64,000 nt of DNA from Paraburkholderia atlantica (GCF_009362785.1 NZ_WHNQ01000028.1:30164-94163); one strand, 5' to 3'; shown: positions 27,332 to 36,686, counted from the stretch's first letter. Notes: generated from the letters alone by a model not told the origin. Program-made: numbers and translations.

Positions 27332-28669
27332 ATGCAGATGATTCGAGATTGCTTCATTGCCGCCTTCGCCGCCTCTACGCTGAGCATCAGCTTTTCGGCC
27401 ACCGCGCAAGCGCCGTCGGGCAATACACCGGCGGCGAGTGGCTTGGCCGCGGCGTCGAAGGCGGCGCCCAGGGCGGCCGCCAAAGTGTCGGTGCAAAGAT
27501 GGGTTCGCTACCCCGCGAGCGCCGCCGCGTTGAGCCCGCGAGCCGAACTCGGCAAGCAGATCTTCTTCGACGCGTCGCTATCGGCCTCGGGGAAGATGTC
27601 GTGCGCGAGCTGCCATAGTCCCGAGCATGCCTACGGTCCGCCTAACGGCCTTGCCGTGCAACTGGGCGGCGCCGACATGCGCCAGCCCAGTACGCGTTCG
27701 GTGCCGTCGCTGCGCTATCTGAGCTACACGCCGCTGTTCACCCGGCACTTCTATACGCCCGCCTCGGAAGATACCGAGGACGAAGGACCGACGGGCGGCT
27801 TCATGCGCGACGGAGCCGCCGCATCGTTGCACGATCAGGCATCGATGCCGATGCTCAATCCCAACGAGATGGCCAACCATAGCGCGGCCGAAGTCGTCGC
27901 GAAGCTGCAGCACAGCGCCTATGCCGACACCTTCAGGAAAGTCTTCGGCGCCCAGGTCTTCTCGCAAACGGATAAGGCGTTCGCGCACATCGGCGAAGCA
28001 CTCGAAGCATTTCAGAGCGAGGACGCGAGCTTCCATCCGTACACGAGCAAGTTCGATGCGGCGATGTCGGGCAATGCGGACTTCACCGCGCAGGAACTGC
28101 GCGGCTACGCGCTGTTCAACAACCCCGACAAGGGCAATTGCGCGAAGTGCCATCTGGACGCGCCGGGGCCCGGCGGACGGCCGGCGCAGTTCGCCGACTT
28201 TTCGTTCATCGCGCTGGGCGTGCCGCGCAACCCCGAAATTCCGGCCAATCGCGATCCGAAGTATTTCGACCTCGGGCTGTGCGGCCCCTATCGCTCGGAT
28301 CTGGCAAAGGAAACCGGCTTCTGCGGCATGTTCAAGTCACCGACGCTGCGCAACGTCGCGACGCGCTCGGTGTTTTTTCACAACGGCCGCTTTCATAAGC
28401 TGGAGGACGTGCTGCGCTTCTATGTCGAGCGCGATACCAAGCCGGGAAAGTGGTATCCGAAGGGAGCCAACGGCAAGGTCGACAAATTCGACGATCTGCC
28501 GCCGCGCTATCGCGACAACGTCGACCTCGCGGACGCGCCGATGGATCGGAAGCTCGGCGGCAAGCCCGCGCTGAGCGACACGGAGATTCGCGACGTCATC
28601 GCATTCCTGCAGACGCTGAACGACGGCTATTCGGTCACGTCAGGCGGGCCGAAGGCGCCGGTGCGATAA
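27332..28669 (+). CDS. Di-haem cytochrome c peroxidase family protein (MauG-like)
   Basis: The product is 445 residues with a signal peptide ending near SFSATAQA, so it is periplasmic. Two c-type haem sites are visible: CASCH (MSCASCHSPEHAYGP) in the first third and CAKCH (NCAKCHLDAPGPGG) in the middle, the layout of bacterial di-haem peroxidases. FFHNGRFHKLEDVLRFYVER and IRDVIAFLQTLNDG are family segments. It reduces peroxide or oxidises a protein partner using electrons from a cytochrome. It follows a phosphoesterase gene but behind a terminator, so expression is probably partly independent. Confidence 0.87.
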   Translation: MQMIRDCFIAAFAASTLSISFSATAQAPSGNTPAASGLAAASKAAPRAAAKVSVQRWVRYPASAAALSPRAELGKQIFFDASLSASGKMSCASCHSPEHAYGPPNGLAVQLGGADMRQPSTRSVPSLRYLSYTPLFTRHFYTPASEDTEDEGPTGGFMRDGAAASLHDQASMPMLNPNEMANHSAAEVVAKLQHSAYADTFRKVFGAQVFSQTDKAFAHIGEALEAFQSEDASFHPYTSKFDAAMSGNADFTAQELRGYALFNNPDKGNCAKCHLDAPGPGGRPAQFADFSFIALGVPRNPEIPANRDPKYFDLGLCGPYRSDLAKETGFCGMFKSPTLRNVATRSVFFHNGRFHKLEDVLRFYVERDTKPGKWYPKGANGKVDKFDDLPPRYRDNVDLADAPMDRKLGGKPALSDTEIRDVIAFLQTLNDGYSVTSGGPKAPVR

Positions 28670-28692
28670 CGAGTCGAGTCGTTGATATCGGT

Positions 28693-29289
28693 CTATGCGA
28701 GCAGTCGTAACGCATCCGCGAGCGACAGCACCGTTGTGCGTGAAGCGAATGCCGTAGCAAACAGATGTTCATGAACCACCTGGTCCGGGTCGAAACAGCA
28801 ATCCTTGACCGTGTACAAGCGGAAGTCCGCGTCGCTCGCGTACGCGACCGAGGAGAGCACGACTCCGGTCGACGCGATGCCGACCATGATCAGCGAATCG
28901 ATACCTTGCGCGGAGAGTCGCGCCTCCAGATCGGTGCCGAAGAACACGCTCGCACGATGCGCGATGACGAGCGGTTCGTTGGCCTGCTGGCCCAACTCCG
29001 GCGCGGTCCGGTCTTCGAGGAACAGGCCGAGGTTTTTGATTCCCTGCCCATTCCTGTTCAACGGGCTGACTTCCGGATAGCCCGGACTGAACCGGAGATT
29101 GGCGAAATAGACGCTGACGCCTTTGGCCCTCGCCGCGTCGCATAACCTGCGCGTATTGGCGAGCAACGCCGGCGCGACCGATGGAAACAGTCCGAGAATG
29201 TCGGTCTGGTAGTGCATCACGATAAGCGCGGTTCGCGATGGTGCGATGGTCTCGTTCGCGATGCCGTCAGAACCTGTGCTGGTTGTCAT
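28693..29289 (-). CDS. Isochorismatase-fold protein lacking the canonical catalytic triad
   Basis: The product is 198 residues with the cysteine-hydrolase/isochorismatase fold (ALIVMHYQTDILGLF, ASVFFGTDLEARL, GIASTGVVLSSVAYASDADF). In active amidohydrolases these segments carry Asp, Lys and the nucleophilic Cys. Here the first position reads Met-His, the second has His-Arg, and the Cys position is Val. A recognisable subgroup with the STGVVLS signature exists and is annotated by fold only. The substrate and any activity are unknown. The start at 29289 has AAAGGTGG before it; a GTG 24 bases upstream is possible. Confidence 0.8.
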   Translation of the reverse strand: MTTSTGSDGIANETIAPSRTALIVMHYQTDILGLFPSVAPALLANTRRLCDAARAKGVSVYFANLRFSPGYPEVSPLNRNGQGIKNLGLFLEDRTAPELGQQANEPLVIAHRASVFFGTDLEARLSAQGIDSLIMVGIASTGVVLSSVAYASDADFRLYTVKDCCFDPDQVVHEHLFATAFASRTTVLSLADALRLLA

Positions 29290-29522
29290 CTGCCACCTTT
29301 GTCCCGGTTCCACGTCCTGTTGTCAGAGCGGCCGTTTCGATGCCGTGGAAATCATACTTCATCGCATCGCGGGAGCGAGCATCGGCTCCGCCCGACGCCT
29401 ATTCCACCCACTTCAACGGTGCCGCCCGCTTGCTACACTACGTACCGAGGTCGCCGGCACTCCCGCAAGGGTAGTGAAGCACCTGCGACGTAACTTCGCA
29501 AAAACAGAGGATGAGCATCCAA

Positions 29523-30518
29523 ATGACGCTTTCGACGAGAAAATTTGGTCGTACCGGCTGGAATGTGTCGGAAATCGGTTTCGGGGCATGGGCGATCGGC
29601 GGCTCGTGGGGCAGCGTTGCGGAAGATGACGCCAAGGCCGCGCTGAACGCCGCGCTCGACAACGGTGTCACGTTCCTCGACACCGCCGATGTCTACGGCG
29701 ACGGCCGCTCGGAACGGATCATCCGGGACGTGCTGCGGCAACGAGGCGGCGAACGCCCCATCGTCGCCACGAAGCTCGGGCGCCGACTCGATCCGCATGT
29801 GACCAGCGGCTATCTGAACAAGCGCGAGCTCGAAGCTTTCATCGACCGGAGCCGTTCGAACCTCGGCGTCGACACGCTCGACCTGGTGCAGCTGCATTGC
29901 CCGCCCACCGAGGTCTATTACCGTCCCGAAGTGTTCGACGCAATGGACGACTTCGTCGCCGCCGGCAAGATCCGCTACTACGGCGTGTCGGTCGAAAAAG
30001 TCGAAGAAGCGCTGAAGGCGATCGAATACCCGAACGTGGTTTCGGTGCAGATCATCTACAACATGTTCCGTCAGCGCCCCGCCGATCTGTTCTTCAGGCA
30101 GGCGCAACAGAAAGACGTTGCGGTCATCGCGCGCGTGCCTCTGGCTAGCGGCATGCTCACGGGCAAGATGTCCGCGGAATCGGTTTTCGCGTCGGACGAT
30201 CATCGTGCATTCAATCGGCATGGCGAGGCGTTCGACGTCGGCGAGACGTTCTCCGGCGTGCCCTACGACGTCGCGTTGAAAGCGGTCGACGAACTGCGCG
30301 GCCTCGTCCCCGTGGACGCCTCCATGGCGCAGCTGGCCCTGCGCTGGATCCTGATGGAGGAGGCCGTCTCCGTCATCATCCCTGGCAGTAAAAACGCGGC
30401 CCAGGCGGCGTCGAACGTGTCGGCCGCAAACCTCGCGCCGCTGTCCGACGAGGTCATGCAACGGGTCCGGGACGTCTATCAGCACCATATCGCGCCCCAC
30501 GTCCACCAGCGCTGGTAA
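29523..30518 (+). CDS. Aldo/keto reductase
   Basis: The product is about 331 residues, an NADPH-dependent carbonyl reductase of the AKR superfamily. The catalytic set is visible as Asp in FLDTADVYGDG with its Tyr, Lys in VATKLGRR and His in LVQLHCPP. Cofactor-binding residues lie in VIIPGSKNAAQAASN near the C-terminus. I chose the second ATG (MTLSTRKFGRTG) because the first has no spacing from its upstream purines. The gene is divergent from the isochorismatase-fold gene. Substrate unknown. Confidence 0.88.
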   Translation: MTLSTRKFGRTGWNVSEIGFGAWAIGGSWGSVAEDDAKAALNAALDNGVTFLDTADVYGDGRSERIIRDVLRQRGGERPIVATKLGRRLDPHVTSGYLNKRELEAFIDRSRSNLGVDTLDLVQLHCPPTEVYYRPEVFDAMDDFVAAGKIRYYGVSVEKVEEALKAIEYPNVVSVQIIYNMFRQRPADLFFRQAQQKDVAVIARVPLASGMLTGKMSAESVFASDDHRAFNRHGEAFDVGETFSGVPYDVALKAVDELRGLVPVDASMAQLALRWILMEEAVSVIIPGSKNAAQAASNVSAANLAPLSDEVMQRVRDVYQHHIAPHVHQRW

Positions 30519-30611
30519 CGGCAACGCGGTGGCGGCTTCGCCGCCCGCGCATTCGACATGCAGCGAGCACTCGGAGTAAATTGTGTTGGCATCTCGACTC
30601 TGGAGAACCTC

Positions 30612-31010
30612 ATGACAGACATCGCACTTGCACGCAAAGATGCTTGCCTCGCAGTGGTTCATGCGGTATTGACGGACTTGAGCGACGACAGCAATCTGAT
30701 CGGCGCGGCGCTGCGTGTTGCGGATTACCTCGTCGATGATCTCGAAGGCAAGATCACCGAGACCGACGCCATCCTGCTCGCGGTCACCTCGCTAACCAAG
30801 GTCAATCGCGCGATTCGCGAGTGGAACGACGTGGACGGCAACACGATGGATGCGATGAGAGTCGCGGACTTCGTCATCGATGAGCAACTGCACGGGTACG
30901 ACAGCGCCACCATTCCGCATCAACCGATTTCGTCCGCGGAAAGAATCGAGGCGCGAGAGGCTGCGGTGATCCGGCCGACGGGCTCGCCGGTGCGGCCCGT
31001 TCACCACTGA
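30612..31010 (+). CDS. Small hypothetical protein
   Basis: The product is 132 residues, largely helical (LAVVHAVLTDLSDDSNLIGA, ETDAILLAVTSLTKVNRAIR). It is acidic in its first two thirds, with a short Arg/Pro tail. There is no signal or membrane segment and I recognise no family. The start ATG has GGAG 7 bases before it, supporting a real gene. It lies downstream of the aldo/keto reductase and converges with the MFS gene. Confidence 0.6.
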   Translation: MTDIALARKDACLAVVHAVLTDLSDDSNLIGAALRVADYLVDDLEGKITETDAILLAVTSLTKVNRAIREWNDVDGNTMDAMRVADFVIDEQLHGYDSATIPHQPISSAERIEAREAAVIRPTGSPVRPVHH

Positions 31011-31020
31011 GTTTCGTAGC

Positions 31021-32661
31021 TCACTGCGGGCGCGCTACCGCCGGACGTTTCAGCGGCTGCAGCGTGGCCATCGCAAGCCCCGCTCCAGCGAACGCACACG
31101 CGGCGCAGACGAGCGCGACGGCGCGCAGCGCGTCGGTCATCGACTCGGCTTGCGCGCGCGCCACGGCTGCCTCTCGCGGCGTAGGCGAGGCGCCCGCTGC
31201 CGCTCCCGCTTGCTCGACCGGCGCCAGCAGTTGCCCGCGCTGGCGTACATCTTGCGGTACATGCAGTTCGTCGAGGCGGACCGATAGCGCCGCGTGATGC
31301 GACCACACGAAGACGATGCCGAGCACCGCAATCGCCAGCAGGCCCGCCACGCGCGCAACGGCGTTATTGATGCCGGACGCCACTCCTGTGCGGTCGCTCG
31401 GCACCGCGCCCATCACGGTCGTGGTGAGCGGCGCGACGGTGATCGTCATGCCGAGCCCGAGCACGACGAGCGCGGGGAAAAATCCAGCCAGATAGCTGCC
31501 GCGCACGAACGGCAGCGCCAGCAGCGCGAACCCGATTCCGGCAACGCCCGGGCCAACGGTCAGCAGCGCGCGCGAACCGAAGCGGTTCGTCAGACCGCCG
31601 GTGAAGCGCGATAGCAATCCGATGATGACCGGCACCGGCAACAGCGCCGCGCCCGCTTGGGTCGCGGTGTAGTCATGCGCGCGGATCAGCGTGAACGGCA
31701 GGAAGAAGAACGCGCCGCCAAGGCCGAAGTAAAGCAGCAGTGTGACGAGGTTGGCACCCGTGAAGTCGCGCGAGCGAAACAGGTCGAGCGGCACCATCGG
31801 GTTCGGGCTGCGCGCCTCGATGATCACGAATACCGCGAGCATCAGTACGCCGGCGCCAATCGCACAGAACACGAGCGGATGCCCGAAGCCACGCGCCGAC
31901 GCCTCGGTCAGGCCGAACGTCAGCGCGGCAAGTCCGGTGGCCGCGCTCAGTGCGCCGGGCCAGTCGAGCTGTCGAGGCGCATCGGCCCTGTGGCTGTTGG
32001 GCACCGCCAGAATGGCGAGCGCGATCGTCAGCGCCGCGAGCGGGACGTTCAGGAAGAAGATCGCACGCCACGACCACGCGTCGACGAGCCAGCCGCCGGC
32101 CACCGGCCCCACGGCCGACGTGATCGCGCCGACGCCCGCCCAGGTGCCGATTGCCCGTCCGCGCGCGGCGTCGTCGAACACCGCGCCGATGATCGCGAGA
32201 CTGCTAGGTACCAGCAGTGACGCGCCGATGCCTTGAACCGCTCGCGCGGCGACCAGCGCCGGCGCATTCGGTGCAAACCCGCAAGCAGCCGACGCCAGCG
32301 TGAACAGCGCGACGCCCGCCACGAACACCGTGCGCCGGCCGAGTTTGTCGCCCATCGATCCGCCGACCAGCACGAGCGAGCCGAGAAACAGCAGATACGC
32401 GTTGACGACCCACTGCATCGCCGCGACGCTCGCGCCGAGTTCGCTCTGAATGGACGGCAGCGCGACGTTGACGACGGAGCCATCGATGAACGCCATGCTC
32501 GAACCAGCGATGGTCGCGGCGAGCGCGAGCCGCTTGCGCGGGCACGGGCGGTCAATCGTGAGGGGCTGGGTGCGGATGACGAGTTCGTCGCACGGACTCG
32601 CCTGCGCGGCAATGATGCGCGCCGTATTCGGCTTGCTGCCTGGATGATCCGGCTTGGCCAC
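31021..32661 (-). CDS. MFS drug exporter, DHA2 (EmrB/QacA) family
   Basis: The product is about 546 residues with roughly 14 hydrophobic segments. The DHA2 hallmarks are FIDGSVVNVALPSIQSELG in TM1, GSMGDKLGRRTVFVAGVALF (motif A) and GPVAGGWLVDAWSWRAIFF (motif C). It should export toxic compounds by proton exchange. The first ~60 residues are a hydrophilic leader. I favour GTG 32661, which has GGAGG in front; the frame extends to 32709. No adaptor gene or regulator lies next to it. Confidence 0.85.
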   Translation of the reverse strand: MAKPDHPGSKPNTARIIAAQASPCDELVIRTQPLTIDRPCPRKRLALAATIAGSSMAFIDGSVVNVALPSIQSELGASVAAMQWVVNAYLLFLGSLVLVGGSMGDKLGRRTVFVAGVALFTLASAACGFAPNAPALVAARAVQGIGASLLVPSSLAIIGAVFDDAARGRAIGTWAGVGAITSAVGPVAGGWLVDAWSWRAIFFLNVPLAALTIALAILAVPNSHRADAPRQLDWPGALSAATGLAALTFGLTEASARGFGHPLVFCAIGAGVLMLAVFVIIEARSPNPMVPLDLFRSRDFTGANLVTLLLYFGLGGAFFFLPFTLIRAHDYTATQAGAALLPVPVIIGLLSRFTGGLTNRFGSRALLTVGPGVAGIGFALLALPFVRGSYLAGFFPALVVLGLGMTITVAPLTTTVMGAVPSDRTGVASGINNAVARVAGLLAIAVLGIVFVWSHHAALSVRLDELHVPQDVRQRGQLLAPVEQAGAAAGASPTPREAAVARAQAESMTDALRAVALVCAACAFAGAGLAMATLQPLKRPAVARPQ

Positions 32662-32863
32662 GCTCCCTCCCGTGGTGGTCGATGGAGACTTAGAGCCTGT
32701 GCGTGCCACCGAGGCTAGTCAACCCCCCAGCGCAACATCGCGGAGCGCGTTTTGCCCATTCGGAGTGTCCGGCGCCGGCGGGCGGGACGCTAAAGACTTC
32801 GCCGGCGGACGGTTACAGGCGATAATCGGTCGCAAGCAATCGATCTGAAAAGGCGGAGAAGGA

Positions 32864-34105
32864 ATGGACAAGCAAGGTTTCACCACTGGCATCGTTCACG
32901 GCGACAGAACCGCGGGCACTGAGCACGGCGCCTTGCGTCAGCCAGTTCATACGTCCGTGCAATATGGTTTCGAGCGCGTCGAGGACCTGATCGGCGTGTT
33001 CCAGGGCACGAAGAAAGGCGGCTTCAATTACGCACGGCAGGGCACCCCCACCACCGCGGCGCTCGAGCGCAAGATCACCAGCCTCGAAGAAGGCGTCGGC
33101 ACGGTCTGCTTCAGCACCGGCATGGCCGGCATCACCGCGACGTTCCTCACGCTGCTGCGCGCGGGCGATCATCTCGTGTCGAGCCGCTACGTGTTCGGCA
33201 ACACCAATAGTCTGTTCGGCACATTGCGCGCGCTCGGCGTCGAAGTCACGACCGTCGACGCGTGCAAGCTCGACGACGTGAAGAACGCAATCCGGCCGAA
33301 TACGCGCATGATGTTCGTCGAAACCATCGCGAATCCGGGTACGCAGATTCCGGACCTCCAAGGTATCGGTGACGTGTGCCGCGAGCGCGGCATCGCGTAC
33401 GTCGTCGACAATACGATCACCTCGCCTGCATTGTTCAAGCCGAAGGCGGTCGGCGCGAGCCTAGTCATCAACTCGCTGACGAAGACTATCGCGGGTCATG
33501 GCGCCGCGCTCGGCGGCGCGGTGACGGATACGGGCCTGTTCGACTGGAGCGCGTATCCGAATATCGCCGACGACTATCGGCGCTCGGCGGCGAAAGATCA
33601 AGGGCTTCTGCAGATCCGCAAGAAGGGCCTGCGAGACATGGGAGCGTCATTGTCGTCCGAGCAGGCGCACTCGATCGCGATGGGCGCGGAAACGCTCGCA
33701 TTGCGCGTGAAACAAAGCAGCGACAATGCGCTCGCGCTCGCACAGTTTCTCGAAGGGCATGAAGCGATCGGCAAAGTGTTCTATCCTGGCCTGAAGAGCC
33801 ATCCGCAATACGACATCGCTCAGACGCTGTTCAAGGGCGCGTCGTGGCTGTTGTCGTTCGAATTGCTCAACGTGGATCGCATGATCGAAGTCGTCAACGC
33901 GCTGAAGCTGCCGGTCAAGGCGACCGGTCTCGGCGACACGCGCACGCTGATCATTCCCGTCGCGCCGACGATCTTTTTCGAAGCCGGGCCGGAAACGCGC
34001 AAGGCGATGGGGATTTCGGACGGCATGCTGCGGCTTTCGGCGGGCATCGAGGATATCGACGATCTGATTGCCGATTTTGCGCAGGCGCTGAAGTTGGCGG
34101 CGTAG
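32864..34105 (+). CDS. Cystathionine gamma-synthase family PLP enzyme
   Basis: The product is 413 residues of the Cys/Met-metabolism PLP family. The PLP lysine lies in INSLTKTIAGHGAALGGA, the phosphate-binding loop in FSTGMAGITATFLTLL and the Asp clamp in YVVDNTITSPALF. Members make or break C-S bonds (cystathionine synthase, O-acetyl- or O-succinylhomoserine sulfhydrylase, methionine gamma-lyase); the sequence alone does not decide which. A strong site, GGAGAAGGA, precedes the ATG. It is monocistronic, with a hairpin after the stop. Confidence 0.87.
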   Translation: MDKQGFTTGIVHGDRTAGTEHGALRQPVHTSVQYGFERVEDLIGVFQGTKKGGFNYARQGTPTTAALERKITSLEEGVGTVCFSTGMAGITATFLTLLRAGDHLVSSRYVFGNTNSLFGTLRALGVEVTTVDACKLDDVKNAIRPNTRMMFVETIANPGTQIPDLQGIGDVCRERGIAYVVDNTITSPALFKPKAVGASLVINSLTKTIAGHGAALGGAVTDTGLFDWSAYPNIADDYRRSAAKDQGLLQIRKKGLRDMGASLSSEQAHSIAMGAETLALRVKQSSDNALALAQFLEGHEAIGKVFYPGLKSHPQYDIAQTLFKGASWLLSFELLNVDRMIEVVNALKLPVKATGLGDTRTLIIPVAPTIFFEAGPETRKAMGISDGMLRLSAGIEDIDDLIADFAQALKLAA

Positions 34106-34125
34106 TTTGCGGGACTTTGAAACTG

Positions 34126-34153
34126 GAGCGAGGCCGGTGCGCCGGTCTCGCTC
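34126..34153. terminator. Hairpin between two convergent genes
   Basis: A 12-bp stem with one wobble (GAGCGAGGCCGG and CCGGTCTCGCTC) closes a TGCG loop. It lies between the convergent PLP-enzyme and Nudix genes and could act in both directions. There is no T run, so its strength is uncertain. Confidence 0.5.
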
Positions 34154-34171
34154 GCGTGGCTGCGGGCAGGG

Positions 34172-34540
34172 CTACTTCCTGCGCCGCTGATTCATCAGTT
34201 TCACGATATCGGTCGTCGGCCCGCTGGTCACGAGGCGAGGGATGTCATCCAGATGAAACCAGCGACACCTGGATATTTCGTTACTCGGACGAGCTTTTGC
34301 GCGATTCGATATTTCGCAGGAAAACACGTGGTGGTGTTTCTGCTTGCCACGGAAGTCGAACAGGTGCTTGGCTGACTTCCCGGAGAGTTGTGTTTCTTCC
34401 TTGAGTTCCCGAAGTGCGGCGTCCGTTCGGTGTTCGCCGCGCTTGAGAATTCCGCCCGGCAAAGCCCACTTTGATGCACTACGTGCGACCAGAAGGATTC
34501 GCTTACCTCTGCGACAGATCACGGTGGCGCGTTTCTTCAA
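34172..34540 (-). CDS. Nudix hydrolase
   Basis: The product is 122 residues. The Nudix box reads GILKRGEHRTDAALRELKEE followed by TQL, matching GX5EX7REUXEE with Gln where Gly usually stands in the final EEXGU part. Such enzymes hydrolyse nucleoside diphosphates linked to another group and need Mg2+ held by the box glutamates. No extra domain shows the substrate. It converges with the PLP-enzyme gene. Confidence 0.82.
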   Translation of the reverse strand: MKKRATVICRRGKRILLVARSASKWALPGGILKRGEHRTDAALRELKEETQLSGKSAKHLFDFRGKQKHHHVFSCEISNRAKARPSNEISRCRWFHLDDIPRLVTSGPTTDIVKLMNQRRRK

Positions 34541-34785
34541 ACCGAACTCCCACTTATGCCCTGGATGCTCTCAAGACGTGCGCGACGCGGCGGCGTATCG
34601 GGCGGTATCAGACATAGTTGAGCATGCTAATACAGAACCGCAGAATGCGGTGATGTTTTCGAAGTGAGGACGGTAAGCGCGCGCGGAATCTTAATGCGTG
34701 TCATCGGCGCGTCACAATCTCGGCGGCCGAAGCTCCCTATGGTAAGGTCTCGGCAGTGCGTTTTTTTACCCGACTTGAGGCTGCA

Positions 34786-35697
34786 ATGGATATGGATGGT
34801 GACTGGTCCTTGCCACGGCCAAATTCGCTCTTCAAGGTCAACCGCCGGACGGCCGGTCCATCGCTGTCAAAATCGAGTTCCATTGCCAGTACCTTCTCGT
34901 CGCTCGCGGCGCCAGTGGTGGCCGAAGCCGTGCAAAGGGCGAAAGAGCTATCCACGAAGAGCGATGCAGAAGGGTTTCATCAGCTTCGCGTCGCTTTCAG
35001 AAAGCTTCGTGCTTTGTACTGGGCGTACTCCCCATACCTCGGCGACGAATCGACCGCGCACGCCACCGAGGAATTCAAGCGTCTTGCGGCCGTCGCGGGC
35101 GGAACGCGTGACTGGGACATAGCAGGCGATCTGCTGAAAGCCGCCCAGCAGTCCGGTGTCTCGATCGAACCGCTGATGGCCGCGGCGCGCGAGAAGCGCG
35201 CGCAGGCGGTGGTGCATAGCCAGACGATGATCAAAAGCGACGATGTCGAGGCGTTCCTGAACGACGCCCTGCTTCGCGCGCAAACCACACTACTGTCGCG
35301 CTGCGACGGTCTACCGATTCGGGCGTTCGCCGAGAAGCGTGTCCGTCTGGCGCAGCGTGCGCTTCAAAAGCGCAGCAGACGCGCCGCACGCAGCGAGGAC
35401 ACCCACGAAGAGGATCTGCACGATGTCAGAAAGGCAGGCAAAAAGCTCAGGTACCTGCTGGAGTTTTTTCAACCCGTGATCAAAGGCGGACACGGTCGCA
35501 CCATCAAGGAACTGACATCCGTGCAGAACAAGCTGGGGCAGTTCAACGACATTGCCGCAAGCGAGGCGCTAATTCGCAACGCGTCCTTCAAGGAAGTTCC
35601 GCCCGAGGTCGTGCAGGAATCGCTGCAATGGTTGGTAAAAGAGAAGTCCCAACGGATGCGGGCGGCATCGCGACAGGTTCGGGCTATCTCTAACTGA
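34786..35697 (+). CDS. CHAD domain protein
   Basis: The product is 303 residues, rich in His, Arg and Lys. CHAD motifs are FHQLRVAFRKLRALYWAYSP and, in the second half, DLHDVRKAGKKLRYLLEFF with KLGQFNDIAASEALI. CHAD domains are helical bundles that bind inorganic polyphosphate through their basic face; here no CYTH phosphatase domain is fused. The start ATG at 34786 has GAGG 5 bases before it and was preferred to an upstream GTG. Confidence 0.85.
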   Translation: MDMDGDWSLPRPNSLFKVNRRTAGPSLSKSSSIASTFSSLAAPVVAEAVQRAKELSTKSDAEGFHQLRVAFRKLRALYWAYSPYLGDESTAHATEEFKRLAAVAGGTRDWDIAGDLLKAAQQSGVSIEPLMAAAREKRAQAVVHSQTMIKSDDVEAFLNDALLRAQTTLLSRCDGLPIRAFAEKRVRLAQRALQKRSRRAARSEDTHEEDLHDVRKAGKKLRYLLEFFQPVIKGGHGRTIKELTSVQNKLGQFNDIAASEALIRNASFKEVPPEVVQESLQWLVKEKSQRMRAASRQVRAISN

Positions 35698-35764
35698 GAC
35701 GGGCGCGAATCGGCTCATTGATTGGCCGCGCGGGCGAAAAGCGCGGGGCATTGATCGCTTTGCG

Positions 35765-36118
35765 TCATCTGCCGAATAGCTTCTTTTTGCGCCAGGTTGC
35801 AAATGCGTCTTTGATGTACACATTGCCGGGTTTGTCGGCGAGCGCATATGCCTGCTGTTCGGTCATCCAGTACCTCTGTCTAGCCGCGTCGTACTGGAGA
35901 TAGCCAGCCGCAGCGAGGTCGGCCAACCACTCGCGCACGCAGCGGACTTCTGTTTCGGTTATCTCTGCAAGCTGTTCTGCCGACGACGGATTTTCAGCCA
36001 GCGCTGCAAAGAGTGCCAATCTATTACTGGCATCTATCGTGGGTGCGTAGATGACCGGTTCACGACGATAATGAATTGCGCCATAGAACCTGGCAAACTT
36101 CCCGGTATAGATAGCCAT
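35765..36118 (-). CDS. Stand-alone winged-helix domain of a SAM methyltransferase family (truncated)
   Basis: The product is 117 residues. RLALFAALAENPSSAEQLAE, TEVRCVREWLADLAAAGYLQYD and MTEQQAYALADKPG match the N-terminal winged-helix/dimerisation domain of a class of bacterial methyltransferases normally ~350 residues long. The SAM-binding domain is absent: the protein ends KDAFATWRKKKLFGR. A strong site, GAGGAGG, precedes the ATG at 36118, so it could still be expressed. It may be a degraded gene or a domain put to another use, for example as a regulator. Confidence 0.65.
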   Translation of the reverse strand: MAIYTGKFARFYGAIHYRREPVIYAPTIDASNRLALFAALAENPSSAEQLAEITETEVRCVREWLADLAAAGYLQYDAARQRYWMTEQQAYALADKPGNVYIKDAFATWRKKKLFGR

Positions 36119-36444
36119 GACTGCCTCCTCACTTTGCATCGTGCAAAGACGGGCCGACGGGATGGCCCACTGGATCACATTGAATTGCGACGTCGGATCG
36201 GGGACATGGAGAGTCCGATGGCGCAAGTGTGCGGCCAACAGTGAAACGAGAAAAGCTAATTTAGCTAAGCTTAAATAAGAAACGCTAACGTGCCGGGCCG
36301 CGTGCTGCGGCGTTGCTTGACCCTACTACCGTAGTCACCTTCACGATCGAGATCATGTTCAACAGACATCCTGTCGATCCAGATGGACACTACCCGCGAC
36401 TTCACCGACGCCGCGCCGATGCGCGCTCTCGCTTTCTGCCCGTC
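36119..36444. other. Intergenic stretch with an AT-rich palindromic centre
   Basis: No gene was seen. Around 36250-36285 the sequence is AT-rich, with overlapping repeats of GCTAA and TTAGC and an AAGCTT palindrome, in a suitable place for the divergent promoters of the winged-helix gene and the MerR remnant. Confidence 0.35.
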
Positions 36445-36531
36445 ATGACACCACTGACTCTCGGACGACTGGCTCGCGAGGTAGGGCTCGCGCGCTCCTC
36501 GCTCCTTCACTACGAAGCGCTCGGTCTCTGA
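36445..36531 (+). pseudogene. Truncated MerR-type regulator N-terminus
   Basis: The frame reads MTPLTLGRLAREVGLARSSL then LHYEALGL and stops. This is the first helix-turn-helix of a MerR-family regulator (LxxLAREVGLxxSxLxxYExLGL). Intact proteins continue for another 80-120 residues, so only the N-terminal 28 codons remain. No clear ribosome site is present. A broken gene or recombination scar is the best reading. Confidence 0.5.
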
Positions 36532-36686
36532 CTTAAGCAAATCGGCCAAACATCTGTTGTGGGTCGAGCTGAATCGGACGGTATCGGACTCAGTTCGGCC
36601 AGGAGCGCGCGTTCGACATCTATTGCTGCTGGAATGGACTATGATCTTTGCATGTTCGCAAGGCGAGCATTGGAGATCCCAACACC

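Noticed and set aside
30531..30545. GGCGGC-TTC-GCCGCC hairpin after the aldo/keto reductase
   Set aside because: Short GC-only stem with no T run; such palindromes are frequent by chance at this GC content.
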